Source: Chloroflexota bacterium
Lineage (GTDB): Bacteria > Chloroflexota > Anaerolineae > Anaerolineales > Anaerolineaceae
Length of the DNA stretch: 64,000 nucleotides
Direction: 5' to 3'
Assembly (NCBI GenBank): GCA_004347695.1
Contig: SLTK01000007.1
Coordinates: forward strand, 784,823 to 848,822
Under the pieces are notes generated by a model. The model did not search any database. It was not told the origin of the DNA and worked only from the letters and a program-made list of their open reading frames with translations. Shown one piece after another: positions 1 through 9,123 of the stretch (position 1 is the stretch's first letter; each line of letters opens with the position of its first letter). The position numbers and the translations under genes were made by a program.

Positions 1-2
1 GA

Positions 3-581
3 GCCTGCGAAGCGTTCTATGGCTTTTTTGGCTGGAATCCGCTGGTTTTCCGCTTGTGGTATTTGTTTGGCGCGATTTTAGTGGCCGCCTGGCTTGGGCA
101 GGGCACCGTATTCTTATTGGCGAAACCGCGGCTGGCGAACATTCTTATGGTCGTCCTCGGGCTGGCCTCGTTATTTGCAGCCTACCGGGTGTTTACCGCG
201 CAGCTCGACCCGACCGGTATGATCTCCAGCGTGCACACGGGCAGTGAGTTAAGCGGCGGCGCAATCCAGACATCCGGCGTACGCACGCTGACGCCCTTCT
301 TCAACCTGTATGGCACATTGGCCCTGGTCGGTGGAGCGCTGTATTCAGCCTGGCTGTTCTTCCGCAAGCGCGTTTTATTACACCGGGTCATCGGCAATGT
401 ACTCATCGCCACCGGAGCGCTCTTGCCTGCTTTTGGTGGGGCATTCAGCCGCTTTGGTATCCCAGGTGCGTTGTACATCAGCGAACTATTAGGCGCCATC
501 ATTCTCTTCATCGGCTTCCTGCGTGCCACCACGCCCATGCCAGTCGAGAAGGCAGCCGTTCAGGGAGCGGTTTCCGGGTAA
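3..581 (+). CDS. Multi-pass membrane protein, 5' end outside the window
   Basis: The reading frame is open from the first bases of the window, so the gene starts upstream; the visible 192 residues are its C-terminal part. A TTG at 54 could be mistaken for a start, but the codons before it read through as protein-like sequence (Trp/Phe-rich). At least four hydrophobic stretches are visible, with a polar loop of about 50 residues between the second and third that is rich in Ser, Thr and Gly. No family is recognised. It ends 70 bp before the tRNA-Phe gene. The call as a real gene is firm because of codon use and membrane topology; the function is unknown. Confidence 0.75.
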   Translation, partial: ACEAFYGFFGWNPLVFRLWYLFGAILVAAWLGQGTVFLLAKPRLANILMVVLGLASLFAAYRVFTAQLDPTGMISSVHTGSELSGGAIQTSGVRTLTPFFNLYGTLALVGGALYSAWLFFRKRVLLHRVIGNVLIATGALLPAFGGAFSRFGIPGALYISELLGAIILFIGFLRATTPMPVEKAAVQGAVSG

Positions 582-614
582 TCATAAGATCACGGGTACC
601 CCGGCGCGATTTTC

Positions 615-643
615 TTGACAGGCTGTCTGCTTACGAGTAAAAT
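615..643 (+). promoter_or_regulatory. Sigma-70-type promoter of tRNA-Phe
   Basis: A perfect -35 box TTGACA (615-620) and a -10 box TAAAAT (638-643) are separated by exactly 17 bp. The -10 box ends 10 bp before the tRNA. The same layout precedes the tRNA-Cys gene, which supports both. Confidence 0.8.
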
Positions 644-653
644 CACGGCACAT

Positions 654-726
654 GCCGAGATAGCTCAGTTGGTAGAGCACACGACTGAAAATTGTGGTGT
701 CGCCAGTCCGATTCTGGCTCTCGGCA
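654..726 (+). tRNA. tRNA-Phe (anticodon GAA)
   Basis: A complete cloverleaf can be drawn. The 7-bp acceptor stem pairs 654-660 with 719-725, followed by discriminator A726. The D-arm has GCTC/GAGC. The anticodon stem CACGA/TTGTG carries loop CTGAAAA with anticodon GAA. The T-arm is GCCAG/CTGGC. CCA is not encoded. Transcription is probably independent, from the promoter just upstream, and ends at the hairpin at 730-753. Confidence 0.95.
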
Positions 727-729
727 CTC

Positions 730-753
730 CAAACACCCCGCAAGGGGTGTTTG
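730..753 (+). terminator. Hairpin terminator after tRNA-Phe
   Basis: A perfect 10-bp stem (CAAACACCCC with GGGGTGTTTG) closes a GCAA tetraloop 4 nt after the tRNA, followed by a modestly T-rich stretch. Position and symmetry fit intrinsic termination of the tRNA transcript. Confidence 0.7.
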
Positions 754-793
754 TGATTCTTGTCGGTGAAAAACTCTGTTAGAATCTAATTCT

Positions 794-2188
794 ATGCCAA
801 AATACCGGCTGTTAACTTACCTTTCGATTGTCCTCATCCTGGCAGGCGCTGTACTGACCTTTTTTGGGCTGGAACGCGACGTGCTGCTGGTGGTCGACGG
901 TCAGATACAAACGGTCCATACCCGCGCTCTAACTCTCAGCGGGGTCATCCAGGACGCCGGCTACACATTAACCCCCGAAGATCGAGCCATCCCGAATTCC
1001 GCGACCTGGATGATTGGGCGCTCCACTGCCCGGCTGGACCGCGCGCGGCACACCACGATCCAGAACATGCGCAGCGGTGAAGATCAGGTTCTGCAATCAC
1101 CGGAATCAATTCCTGCCAACCTGCTGGCTGCTGCTGGCATTTTGCTATTCCCCGGTGACTTGCTCACCCTCGACGGCACGGCAATCGACCCGTACACCTC
1201 CCTGCCCAGACACATTCAACCCGCCATCCTGGAATTTCACCCGGCGGTCCAACTCAGCGTGCGAGATGGCAGCACGGAATACACCATTTATTCTGCCGCC
1301 GCGACGTTGTTCGAAGCGCTCTGGCAGTCTGGTGTTGCCATCAGTCTGGCGGACCGCATCGCGCCGGCAGGTGACACGCAACTGAATGACTCCCTAATAG
1401 TCGATATCGAACGCGCCCAGCCGGTAACCATTCAACTGGCAGACCGCGCCATACACACTGCATCCACCGCAGACCGCGTCGGCGAGCTGCTGACGGAGAC
1501 CGGCATTCCGCTGCAAGGTATGGATTACAGCCTCCCCGCTGAAGATCAACCTCTGCCGGCGGATCGTCTGGTTCGCGTGGTGCGCGTGCGCGAAGAAATC
1601 GCGCTCGAACAGAAACCCATTCCCTACAGCAGCAGCTATCAGCAGGATAACGAAACTGAACTGGACCAAAGGCGGGTGATCACTGCCGGTGAATACGGCA
1701 TCGAAGTCTCGCGGGTTCGCATCCGTTTAGAGGACGGCACAGAGACGAACCGGACTGCTGAGGCTGCCTGGGTGGCCAAGGAGCCGCAGGACCAACTGGT
1801 TGGCTACGGCACGCAGGCGGTCGTCAAAACCATCGATACCCCTTACGGCGCGTTGGAGTATTGGCGGGCAGTCAATGTATTTGCCACATCTTATTCGCCT
1901 TGCCGGCTGGGTATTCCCAATTACTGCAATCTCCAGACCTCCAGCGGCGCTGACTTGCGCCAGGGAATTGTAGCGGTGACGAGGGCCTGGTATTCGTGGA
2001 TGCGCGGGCAGCAAGTGTATATCCCGGGTTACGGCGTGGCAGTGGTGGGGGACGTAGGCGGCGGCATTCCCGGTCGCTATTGGGTTGATCTGGGCTACTC
2101 GGACGCGGACTACAAATCCTGGGCTTCCAACGTCACCATGTATTTTCTGACGCCGGTTCCGGCGGCCATTCCGTGGATCCTGCCATGA
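794..2188 (+). CDS. YabE-like cell-wall protein with DUF348, G5 and 3D domains
   Basis: A 464-residue protein with an N-terminal signal-anchor segment (about residues 5-26), three DUF348-like repeats (about 30-250), a G5 domain (about 270-345) and a C-terminal 3D domain (about 360-455). The 3D region keeps the family's conserved aspartates (in VGDVGG, VDLGYSD) and starts with FATSYSPC. In Bacillus, YabE-type proteins are exported and the 3D domain is a lytic transglycosylase-like fold of the resuscitation-promoting/MltA type, so a role in peptidoglycan turnover at the cell surface is expected. The stop overlaps the start of rsmA by 4 bp, mirroring the yabE-rnmV-ksgA neighbourhood of Firmicutes but without rnmV. 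Family assignment is confident; enzymatic activity is inferred. Confidence 0.88.
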   Translation: MPKYRLLTYLSIVLILAGAVLTFFGLERDVLLVVDGQIQTVHTRALTLSGVIQDAGYTLTPEDRAIPNSATWMIGRSTARLDRARHTTIQNMRSGEDQVLQSPESIPANLLAAAGILLFPGDLLTLDGTAIDPYTSLPRHIQPAILEFHPAVQLSVRDGSTEYTIYSAAATLFEALWQSGVAISLADRIAPAGDTQLNDSLIVDIERAQPVTIQLADRAIHTASTADRVGELLTETGIPLQGMDYSLPAEDQPLPADRLVRVVRVREEIALEQKPIPYSSSYQQDNETELDQRRVITAGEYGIEVSRVRIRLEDGTETNRTAEAAWVAKEPQDQLVGYGTQAVVKTIDTPYGALEYWRAVNVFATSYSPCRLGIPNYCNLQTSSGADLRQGIVAVTRAWYSWMRGQQVYIPGYGVAVVGDVGGGIPGRYWVDLGYSDADYKSWASNVTMYFLTPVPAAIPWILP

Positions 2189-3033
2189 CCTTGAAGGCAT
2201 TGGACGTTCCGGGACTGCTGCGCAGTCAAGGTCTGACGCCGCGTAAGGGGCTGGGCCAAAACTTTTTAATGGACCCGGCCGTACTGGACAAAGTGGTGAA
2301 CGCTGCGGGCGTCTCAGCAGAAGACGCTGTGCTGGAAATTGGTCCGGGGTTGGGCAGCCTGACGCGCCACCTGGCCAGGGCTGCACGCCAGGTCACCGCA
2401 GTTGAAATCGACGGAAACTTAATCCCGCTTTTACAGCAGGTGTTGGTTGCTGAACCCAATGTCCGGGTAATCCATGCCGACATTCTGGAACTTGATCCGG
2501 CGGAAATCATGGGCGGCGACCCCTATCTGGTGGTCGCCAATATTCCGTATTACATCACCTCGGCCATCCTGCGTCATTTACTGGATTCGCAAAACCGGCC
2601 GCAGCGTCTGGTGCTTACAGTGCAGCGCGAGGTGGCCGAGCGTATCTGCGCCGCGCCTGGCGACCTGAGCTTGCTGGCGCTCAGCGTGCAGGTGTACGGC
2701 AGCCCGCGCCCGGTGCTGCGCATTCCTGCCGGCGCATTTTACCCGCCTCCTAATGTCGATTCGACCACCCTGCGGATCGATCTACACCAGCAGCCGCGTA
2801 TCCCATCGGCGCGGCTGGATGCCTTTTTCCGTTTGGCCAGGGCTGGTTTCAGCCAGAAACGCAAAACCTTGCGTAATGCGCTTTCGGGGGGGCTGGGCTG
2901 GAAACCGGATCAGGGAGCAAAGCTGTTACAGGCCGCGCAAATCGATCCGCAGCGCCGCGCCGAGACCTTGACGATTGAAGAATGGGCTCGCCTGACTGCC
3001 GCATTTTTGGAAGAAAATATTAAAGCCGTTTAG
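2185..3033 (+). CDS. rsmA: 16S rRNA (adenine1518-N6/adenine1519-N6)-dimethyltransferase
   Basis: RsmA (KsgA) dimethylates two adjacent adenosines in the 3' hairpin of 16S rRNA during 30S maturation, using SAM. The 282-residue protein has the family signature GLGQNFL (22-28), the SAM-binding motif I EIGPGLG (51-57), an acidic end of strand 2 (VEID, 73-76) and the catalytic motif NIPYY (119-123). The C-terminal helical domain includes the basic FSQKRKTLRN stretch. The ATG at 2185 overlaps the upstream stop (ATGA), which implies translational coupling; a GTG 12 bp earlier is possible but less likely. Length is normal for the family. Confidence 0.95.
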   Translation: MTLKALDVPGLLRSQGLTPRKGLGQNFLMDPAVLDKVVNAAGVSAEDAVLEIGPGLGSLTRHLARAARQVTAVEIDGNLIPLLQQVLVAEPNVRVIHADILELDPAEIMGGDPYLVVANIPYYITSAILRHLLDSQNRPQRLVLTVQREVAERICAAPGDLSLLALSVQVYGSPRPVLRIPAGAFYPPPNVDSTTLRIDLHQQPRIPSARLDAFFRLARAGFSQKRKTLRNALSGGLGWKPDQGAKLLQAAQIDPQRRAETLTIEEWARLTAAFLEENIKAV

Positions 3034-3767
3034 ACCAGCGGATGTTTCTTGCGTAAATCAGCGTAGGTGCCGGGCAGCAACCACACGCGGTAAGCAGCTT
3101 CCAATTGAATTCGCAGCGACATTTTCGAGGTACCCAGGCGTCTTTCAGCAAAATAAATAGGGATTTCTTTAAATTGGTAACCCAATATTGTCGCCAGGTA
3201 GGCGGTCTCCACCTGGAAAACGTAGCCATTGGACTTTACCCGTTCGAATGGCATCCCCAGCAGAGCCTCGCGCCGCCACAGGCGGAAACCGCCGGTCGTG
3301 TCGCGAATGCCCAACCCAAGAATGGTTCGCGCATAATAATTACCAAAAGCTGAAAGTCCTTTGCGCCAGAACGGCCAGCGCTCATCCAGACTGCCGCCTT
3401 TGATGTAGCGCGATCCAATTGCTATGTCGGCGGTTGTCAGAGCCTGAACCAGTTCTGGAATTTTTTCTACCGGATGGGAAAAATCCGCATCCATCTGACA
3501 GACAGCTTCGGCCCCGCGCGATAAAGCTACACCAAAGCCCTGGATGTACGCCGACCCCAATCCCATCTTCCCCGCCCGGTGCAGCACCTGGACGCGTCCA
3601 CCGGTGTCGCGTTGCAGTGTTTCAGCGATGTCCCCGGTACCATCCGGGCTATTGTCATCCACTACCAGCAGGTTTAAGCCGGGCAATGGCAGCGCCAGCA
3701 AAGCGGCGCTGATTTTAGGCAAATTTTCTGCCTCGTTATAGGTAGGGATAATGATCGTCAGGTTCAA
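3030..3767 (-). CDS. Family 2 glycosyltransferase, polyprenol-phosphate mannose synthase-like
   Basis: The predicted 245-residue protein begins directly with the GT2 motif TIIIPTYNE. It has the nucleotide-binding acidic motif DDNSPDG (37-43), the metal-binding DAD (93-95) and the TTGGFRLWRR region typical of dolichol/polyprenol monophosphomannose synthases. These enzymes transfer mannose from GDP-mannose to a lipid phosphate carrier at the inner face of the membrane. No C-terminal membrane domain is present, so it matches the short soluble class. The frame is open to an ATG at 3857, but that would overlap the V4R gene by 86 bp and add an unconserved extension, so the TTG at 3767 is preferred. 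Convergent with rsmA, whose stop it overlaps by 4 bp. Confidence 0.85.
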   Translation of the reverse strand: MNLTIIIPTYNEAENLPKISAALLALPLPGLNLLVVDDNSPDGTGDIAETLQRDTGGRVQVLHRAGKMGLGSAYIQGFGVALSRGAEAVCQMDADFSHPVEKIPELVQALTTADIAIGSRYIKGGSLDERWPFWRKGLSAFGNYYARTILGLGIRDTTGGFRLWRREALLGMPFERVKSNGYVFQVETAYLATILGYQFKEIPIYFAERRLGTSKMSLRIQLEAAYRVWLLPGTYADLRKKHPLV

Positions 3768-3771
3768 AATA

Positions 3772-4413
3772 TTAGGATACTGGCCGCACAGGCTCTTTTT
3801 GAATGATGAAGACGCAGTCTTTATCACCCATTGCAGTACATTTTGTCTCCACCACATTAAACTCGCTGCCGCCTGAAATCCATTTTAGCGCTGCCTGGAT
3901 CATACCAACAACGATGTGGCAGGTTGGAATGGTGGTTTGCCGCCCCCAGCAGACCGAACAATATTCGACGGTATAGACAAAATGGTCAGCATTCTCGACG
4001 ACGGTAACATGCTGGTCACTGACCTGGGAAAGTACGCGCGCAATCGCGCTAAGGCCAACCTTCAGTTTGGAACTTGCAGGCAGGATTTTAAACGCAAAAT
4101 CCCCAACGCCGGCGAAAACACTGAAACCGCGCAGCACATGATCAAAAGAAGCCCGGCCGGCTCGCATCGCCAGCCCGCGCCCCCCGCGCGTGCCATAAAT
4201 ATCGTCCAGCGAGCCGTTGATGGCTGAATAATCCGCAAAGTCCAACCGTTTTTCCAGAGTATCGAGCGGATAGGAATTAATCCAGGAACGGAGATTGGCC
4301 AGGTTAAGGATGGCATTGACGCCGTTTTTGCCCATTACATCTTCGAGCGAGACGAGGGTGACGTAGCCCAATTTGCTGGGAAGATAACGCCCGCTTTTTG
4401 GTATAGATTTCAT
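3772..4413 (-). CDS. V4R-domain protein
   Basis: A 213-residue soluble protein whose C-terminal half (about 110-205) resembles the V4R (4-vinyl reductase) small-molecule-binding domain. Conserved cysteines lie in YCSVCWGR, PTCH and ETKCTAMGDKDC; in related proteins such residues bind metal or ligand. The N-terminal half (about 1-100) contains helices seen in similar proteins from Chloroflexota. There is no DNA-binding domain, so it is not an XylR-type regulator. It sits 10 bp downstream of a roadblock/LC7 gene and 4 bp upstream of the GT2 gene, in what looks like one transcription unit. The ligand and role are unknown. Confidence 0.75.
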   Translation of the reverse strand: MKSIPKSGRYLPSKLGYVTLVSLEDVMGKNGVNAILNLANLRSWINSYPLDTLEKRLDFADYSAINGSLDDIYGTRGGRGLAMRAGRASFDHVLRGFSVFAGVGDFAFKILPASSKLKVGLSAIARVLSQVSDQHVTVVENADHFVYTVEYCSVCWGRQTTIPTCHIVVGMIQAALKWISGGSEFNVVETKCTAMGDKDCVFIIQKEPVRPVS

Positions 4414-4423
4414 CGTTGTACCC

Positions 4424-4795
4424 CTAGATGAGACGGGAGAGGTCTTCGGTCGCGCGGCGCATATCCAGGAAAATCAACCCCAGTTTAGCCTGTTGGCGGG
4501 CCAGAGCAGTGAGTACAGCATCTTCCCCAATAGACATGAGCACGACATACCCGTTTTCACCCTTGATGTAAACCTGGGCAAGATTTCCTCGTCCCAATTC
4601 ACCGGCGATTCTTTCACCCAGCGAGAGCATAGCTGCCGACATAGCAGACACGCGATCCTCTTCTACCCCCTGGGGGAGTGCCGAAGCAATCGTTAAACCA
4701 TCCACACTGACAATTGCCGATGCTTCTATATCCGGCGAAGACGCCTGCAACTGGCGCAAGCGGTCAACCATGAGTTGGGTTCGTGACTTAGTCAA
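4424..4795 (-). CDS. Roadblock/LC7 domain protein
   Basis: A 123-residue protein consisting of a single roadblock/LC7 domain, recognisable from the pattern IEASAIVSVDGLTIAS, the helix with SAAMLSLGERIAGELG and the strand GYVVLMSIGEDAVLTAL. Prokaryotic roadblock proteins dimerise and often act with small Ras-like GTPases (MglA-type) or as scaffolds. No GTPase gene is adjacent here. The start is a TTG at 4795 preceded by AAGGAG at a normal distance. It is the first gene of a probable three-gene unit with the V4R protein and the glycosyltransferase. Confidence 0.85.
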   Translation of the reverse strand: MTKSRTQLMVDRLRQLQASSPDIEASAIVSVDGLTIASALPQGVEEDRVSAMSAAMLSLGERIAGELGRGNLAQVYIKGENGYVVLMSIGEDAVLTALARQQAKLGLIFLDMRRATEDLSRLI

Positions 4796-4968
4796 GGTAA
4801 CACTCCTTCAAGATACGAAAAAGAAAACCCCATTAGGGACAGGATCTTTCATAACTGTAGCATAGGGGTATTTGAGTGTCAAGCGTAGCGAGTTTGTAAA
4901 AATGCAAACTCGAGCCTTCAAAGGGTGCCGGGCTAACAAGGGCCGGGCTTTCCTGGGCCGGGCTTTCC

Positions 4969-4997
4969 TTGACCAAACTGTCTTTGTACGCTAAAAT
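4969..4997 (+). promoter_or_regulatory. Sigma-70-type promoter of tRNA-Cys
   Basis: The -35 box TTGACC (4969-4974) and -10 box TAAAAT (4992-4997) are 17 bp apart, and the -10 box ends 12 bp before the tRNA. The -10 box is identical to that of the tRNA-Phe promoter. Confidence 0.78.
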
Positions 4998-5009
4998 CCA
5001 GGCATTCCA

Positions 5010-5080
5010 GGCGACGTGGCCAAGTGGCAAGGCAAGGGTCTGCAAAACCCTGATCACGGGTTCAAATCCCGTCGTCGCCT
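5010..5080 (+). tRNA. tRNA-Cys (anticodon GCA)
   Basis: Acceptor stem GGCGACG (5010-5016) pairs with CGTCGCC (5073-5079), and the discriminator is T5080, the identity base expected for tRNA-Cys. The anticodon loop contains GCA. The T-arm pairs around TTCAAAT. CCA is not encoded. Confidence 0.95.
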
Positions 5081-5091
5081 CAACCTCTACC

Positions 5092-5125
5092 TCCTCCATT
5101 TTCGGCAAAAAGGCGGAGTTTTTTG
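5092..5125 (+). terminator. Possible terminator after tRNA-Cys
   Basis: A short imperfect stem (CTCC with GGAG) is followed by a run of six T. It lies at the right distance after the tRNA, but the stem is weak. Confidence 0.4.
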
Positions 5126-5436
5126 TGTCATCCTGATCCGGAGCACCGCGCAGGCGAAGGATCTAAAAAATCTACAAAGAGACCCTTCACTTCGTTCACT
5201 CACAGAGCGCCCTGCGGGTGGGACAATCTGCGATTGAGCCTATTGAAGGTCAGTTTGCCATACTACCGGGGCTTCGACAGGCTCAGCCACCGGGATAACG
5301 GCGACAACAGGAAAGCGATGACACCCTCAAGGATGTCACCCTGCCCGCAGGGTGCTCTGTGAGTGCGGACAGGGCACAGCCTTGTTGGCCACCATGATAA
5401 CCTGGGGGCCAGCTATGCCTTATTCATATAAGCGAA
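5126..5436. other. Gene-free interval with dispersed short repeats
   Basis: No convincing gene. It is built of short motifs that recur elsewhere in the window: CCCTTCACTTCGTTCACTC, the CCTGCCCGCAGGGTG palindrome, and GCTTCGACAGGCTCAGCCACCGG. Similar motifs occur near 17.0, 21.4-21.8, 59.1, 62.4 and 63.2 kb. Confidence 0.6.
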
Positions 5437-6897
5437 TTATTGCCCTTGTTGAGCTTGTACTTCGACAATCGTCGCATCAAGCTGCTCGAGAATCGATGGG
5501 ATATCTTCCAGCGGCACAAAACTTTGCAGCGACTGCCAGAAAGCATCCTGCAGTACAAAGCGGGCAATGCGCCAGCCTGCAACCGGCGGGGCGGACTGCA
5601 TGGTCGGTATCCACTGCAAAGTCGACGTCCAGAGCGGATTGCTGTCCATTTGCGTCCTGGCCAGTTCAGCTGACGCCGCGCTAACCGGCAAACCGCCGCC
5701 AGCAACAAGCAGTTTGGCGCTGTTTTCAGGCAGGTTCATCCAGCGCACAAATAGCCAGGCGGCAGCCTCCTGGACCTCGCTGCTGCGCAGCACCCCGTAG
5801 GATAAACCGCCGGCAACGGTCACCGGCCGATCACCAGCCGGAAACGGTAGAATCGTCCAGCTATCCTGACTTTCCAAACGGGTGTTCGTCTTTGCCTGCA
5901 ATGCCAGGTCGGTCAGGTTGCCAGTGTAGAACAGAGCCTGCCGGTTGGCAAAATATTCGTTGGATGCGGTCGTTCGCGAAAACCAGGCACATCCTTCATC
6001 TACCATGGATCGGACAAAGGCAAAGGTAGTTTGCGTCACCAGTTGGTCGAAGTGGAACTGCAGCGGGTCACCGGCCAGTTCATCCTTCAAACCAAAAGAT
6101 TTGAGCCAGGTATAGACCACCAGGCCGTCAGTATTTACAATCCAGCCGCCAGTACCGTCATTGGCCGCAAAACGGTCGTGGCCGTTGACAAATGCCGCCG
6201 CGCAAGCCTGGGTCTTGAAGTCATCCGCAGTGGCCGGCGGTTCGGTAAAACCCAGCTCGGCTGCCCAGGTTGTGTTATAGAAAATGACCGGGATGTCGCG
6301 CAGCGCCGGGATGCCAACCTGGCTGCCGCCCGCTTGATCCTGCTGCCAGAAAACCAGGGGGAAGTCAGCGCGCTGCTGTTCGGTCAAACCAAAATAAGGG
6401 TCGGCAATCAAGTCGTTAAGCGGGCGCACCAAACCGCTGTTTTCCAGCCAGGAAAGCAGGTGTTCGGAGGGGGCAACCACCACCTGGGGGTAATCTGCAT
6501 CCAATCTGTCACCTTCAACCTGATCCGCCAGCGCCATGCTCGAACCGGCTCGCCGCACCATGACGTGAATGCCCCACTCGTTGCTCTGGTTGAAGCTGTC
6601 GACCATTTGGTCGATCAAATTTGCAGTTTCGCCGCTCCACGGGTGTGAAAAAACGATTTTCTGCCCATTCAGTTCCGTCAGTGACACCAGGTAAGCCGGT
6701 GTTGCACTTGGCGTCATGCTGGTGGGCGTGCTTTCAGGAGCAGGTTGGGTCAGTTCAACGGATGTTTCGACCAGTGAGGTCGAATCCATCGAAACAACCG
6801 GGGGTTCGCCAGTGGGCTGACAAGCGGTTAGAACCAGAACGGCAAATAAAACAAACAGGCTGGGAATCCAACGGGGGATAAGTCTCGGATTGTGCAT
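5437..6897 (-). CDS. ABC transporter substrate-binding lipoprotein (family 1)
   Basis: A 486-residue extracellular solute-binding protein. It has a signal peptide and lipobox LTAC near residue 25, then a Thr/Ser/Pro-rich linker and a two-lobe periplasmic-binding fold (VFSHPWSG..., aromatic residues in IPALRDIPVIFYN, GGLSYGVLR). Family 1 proteins usually deliver oligosaccharides or polyols to MalF/MalG-type permeases, but no permease or ATPase gene is adjacent, so it may be an orphan receptor. The frame is open to a TTG at 6912, overlapping the NUDIX gene by 4 bp; the ATG at 6897 is preferred because it gives a normal signal peptide. The substrate is unknown. Confidence 0.85.
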   Translation of the reverse strand: MHNPRLIPRWIPSLFVLFAVLVLTACQPTGEPPVVSMDSTSLVETSVELTQPAPESTPTSMTPSATPAYLVSLTELNGQKIVFSHPWSGETANLIDQMVDSFNQSNEWGIHVMVRRAGSSMALADQVEGDRLDADYPQVVVAPSEHLLSWLENSGLVRPLNDLIADPYFGLTEQQRADFPLVFWQQDQAGGSQVGIPALRDIPVIFYNTTWAAELGFTEPPATADDFKTQACAAAFVNGHDRFAANDGTGGWIVNTDGLVVYTWLKSFGLKDELAGDPLQFHFDQLVTQTTFAFVRSMVDEGCAWFSRTTASNEYFANRQALFYTGNLTDLALQAKTNTRLESQDSWTILPFPAGDRPVTVAGGLSYGVLRSSEVQEAAAWLFVRWMNLPENSAKLLVAGGGLPVSAASAELARTQMDSNPLWTSTLQWIPTMQSAPPVAGWRIARFVLQDAFWQSLQSFVPLEDIPSILEQLDATIVEVQAQQGQ

Positions 6898-6908
6898 AAA
6901 GATGTTTG

Positions 6909-7535
6909 TCAATCGAATTCACAGGGCAGATGCGGATTGCGATAATGGGCAAACATACGTTGAATTTGCTCGGTGGAGGTGCGCATGATCGAAAGCGTTG
7001 GGATCTCATCCTCACTGTAAAATTCAGCGCCGCCGGTTTCAATGCTGACAGCGGGTTCCCCGCCGATCAGTTCGCACAACACAAACATCTTATAGGTATG
7101 AAAGATATACGGGGGATGCGCATGGCGCGGATTGGAACGGTCATCCAGCGCCAGCAATTTACGCGCTTTGACGCGGTAACCCGACTCTTCCCACACTTCG
7201 CGCTCTACCGCCAGCGAAGGCGGCTCGCCAACATCCACCCAACCGCCGGGCAGCGTCCAGCCGCCGTCGGCTAGTTCCTTGACCAGCAGCAGCTTGCCAT
7301 CGCGAAAGACCACGCCGCGGCAGTCCAGTTTCGGAGTGGCATAACCCGCTTGCTGGGTGAATAGCCCGTCCACTTTTTCAAAATCCTGGGTGGAATACTC
7401 AGCAATAATGCGCGCCGCGACAGATAGCAGTGCGTGATAGCGTTCGAGGTCGAAGGGGTTTTGAGTGTAAGCCAGGCCGTCCTGCGCCAATGCCTGGACT
7501 TGCTGCACCCAACTCAGCCATTTCGGGTCGGCCAT
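6909..7535 (-). CDS. NUDIX hydrolase with N-terminal helical domain
   Basis: A 208-residue protein with a complete NUDIX box beginning GGWVDVGE and ending REVWEESGY (G-x5-E-x7-R-E-U-x-E-E-x-G-U), so the divalent-metal-binding catalytic residues are intact. The first 60 residues form a helical domain like that preceding the NUDIX fold in hydrolases of nucleoside diphosphates linked to another moiety. The exact substrate cannot be read from sequence. It lies directly upstream of the solute-binding lipoprotein; their ends nearly touch, so co-transcription is likely. Confidence 0.9.
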   Translation of the reverse strand: MADPKWLSWVQQVQALAQDGLAYTQNPFDLERYHALLSVAARIIAEYSTQDFEKVDGLFTQQAGYATPKLDCRGVVFRDGKLLLVKELADGGWTLPGGWVDVGEPPSLAVEREVWEESGYRVKARKLLALDDRSNPRHAHPPYIFHTYKMFVLCELIGGEPAVSIETGGAEFYSEDEIPTLSIMRTSTEQIQRMFAHYRNPHLPCEFD

Positions 7536-7672
7536 GGGTCACCTTTCAGCTGCGGGATGTACACCGCTTAATTGTAACCCGGAAAATGGAACCATTGAGT
7601 ACGCTAACGCTGGCATCTCCATTGAGGCGCCAACCCCAAAAAATAACCCATCTTTACAATTTAATTCCCCGG

Positions 7673-8836
<1,164 letters not shown>

Positions 8837-8898
8837 TTTTGCTCCTTGGTCTTGCAGGGTTACCGGATCAGAATTTAGGTTAGCAGCCATTTTTTTCC

Positions 8899-9123
8899 TT
8901 ATAGTTCGTTAACACGCCACTCATCGTAAAGTTCGCCATAAAAAAGTTCGAACCGCCGACCGTCTTTTACCTTTACCCGAAAACACTTGCCGCCCGGGAT
9001 GCGCCAGCGGTCCTCGATCACCTCGACCTCCAGGCGCTGACCCCCTCGGACCAGCGTAACCGGCCGCTCGGCATATTCAAAGCCCGAATGGCATTCCACC
9101 TGGAAGCTTATTTCTTCATCCAT
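8899..9123 (-). CDS. Small conserved hypothetical protein
   Basis: A 74-residue, mostly beta-strand protein with alternating charged and aromatic residues (WRIPGGKCFRVKVKDGRRFELFY). The pattern is reminiscent of the DUF6504 family, which I mention only as a possibility. It overlaps the 3' end of the nucleotidyltransferase gene by 16 bp and precedes the aminotransferase, so it is probably co-translated with its neighbours. No catalytic motif is visible. Confidence 0.7.
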   Translation of the reverse strand: MDEEISFQVECHSGFEYAERPVTLVRGGQRLEVEVIEDRWRIPGGKCFRVKVKDGRRFELFYGELYDEWRVNEL

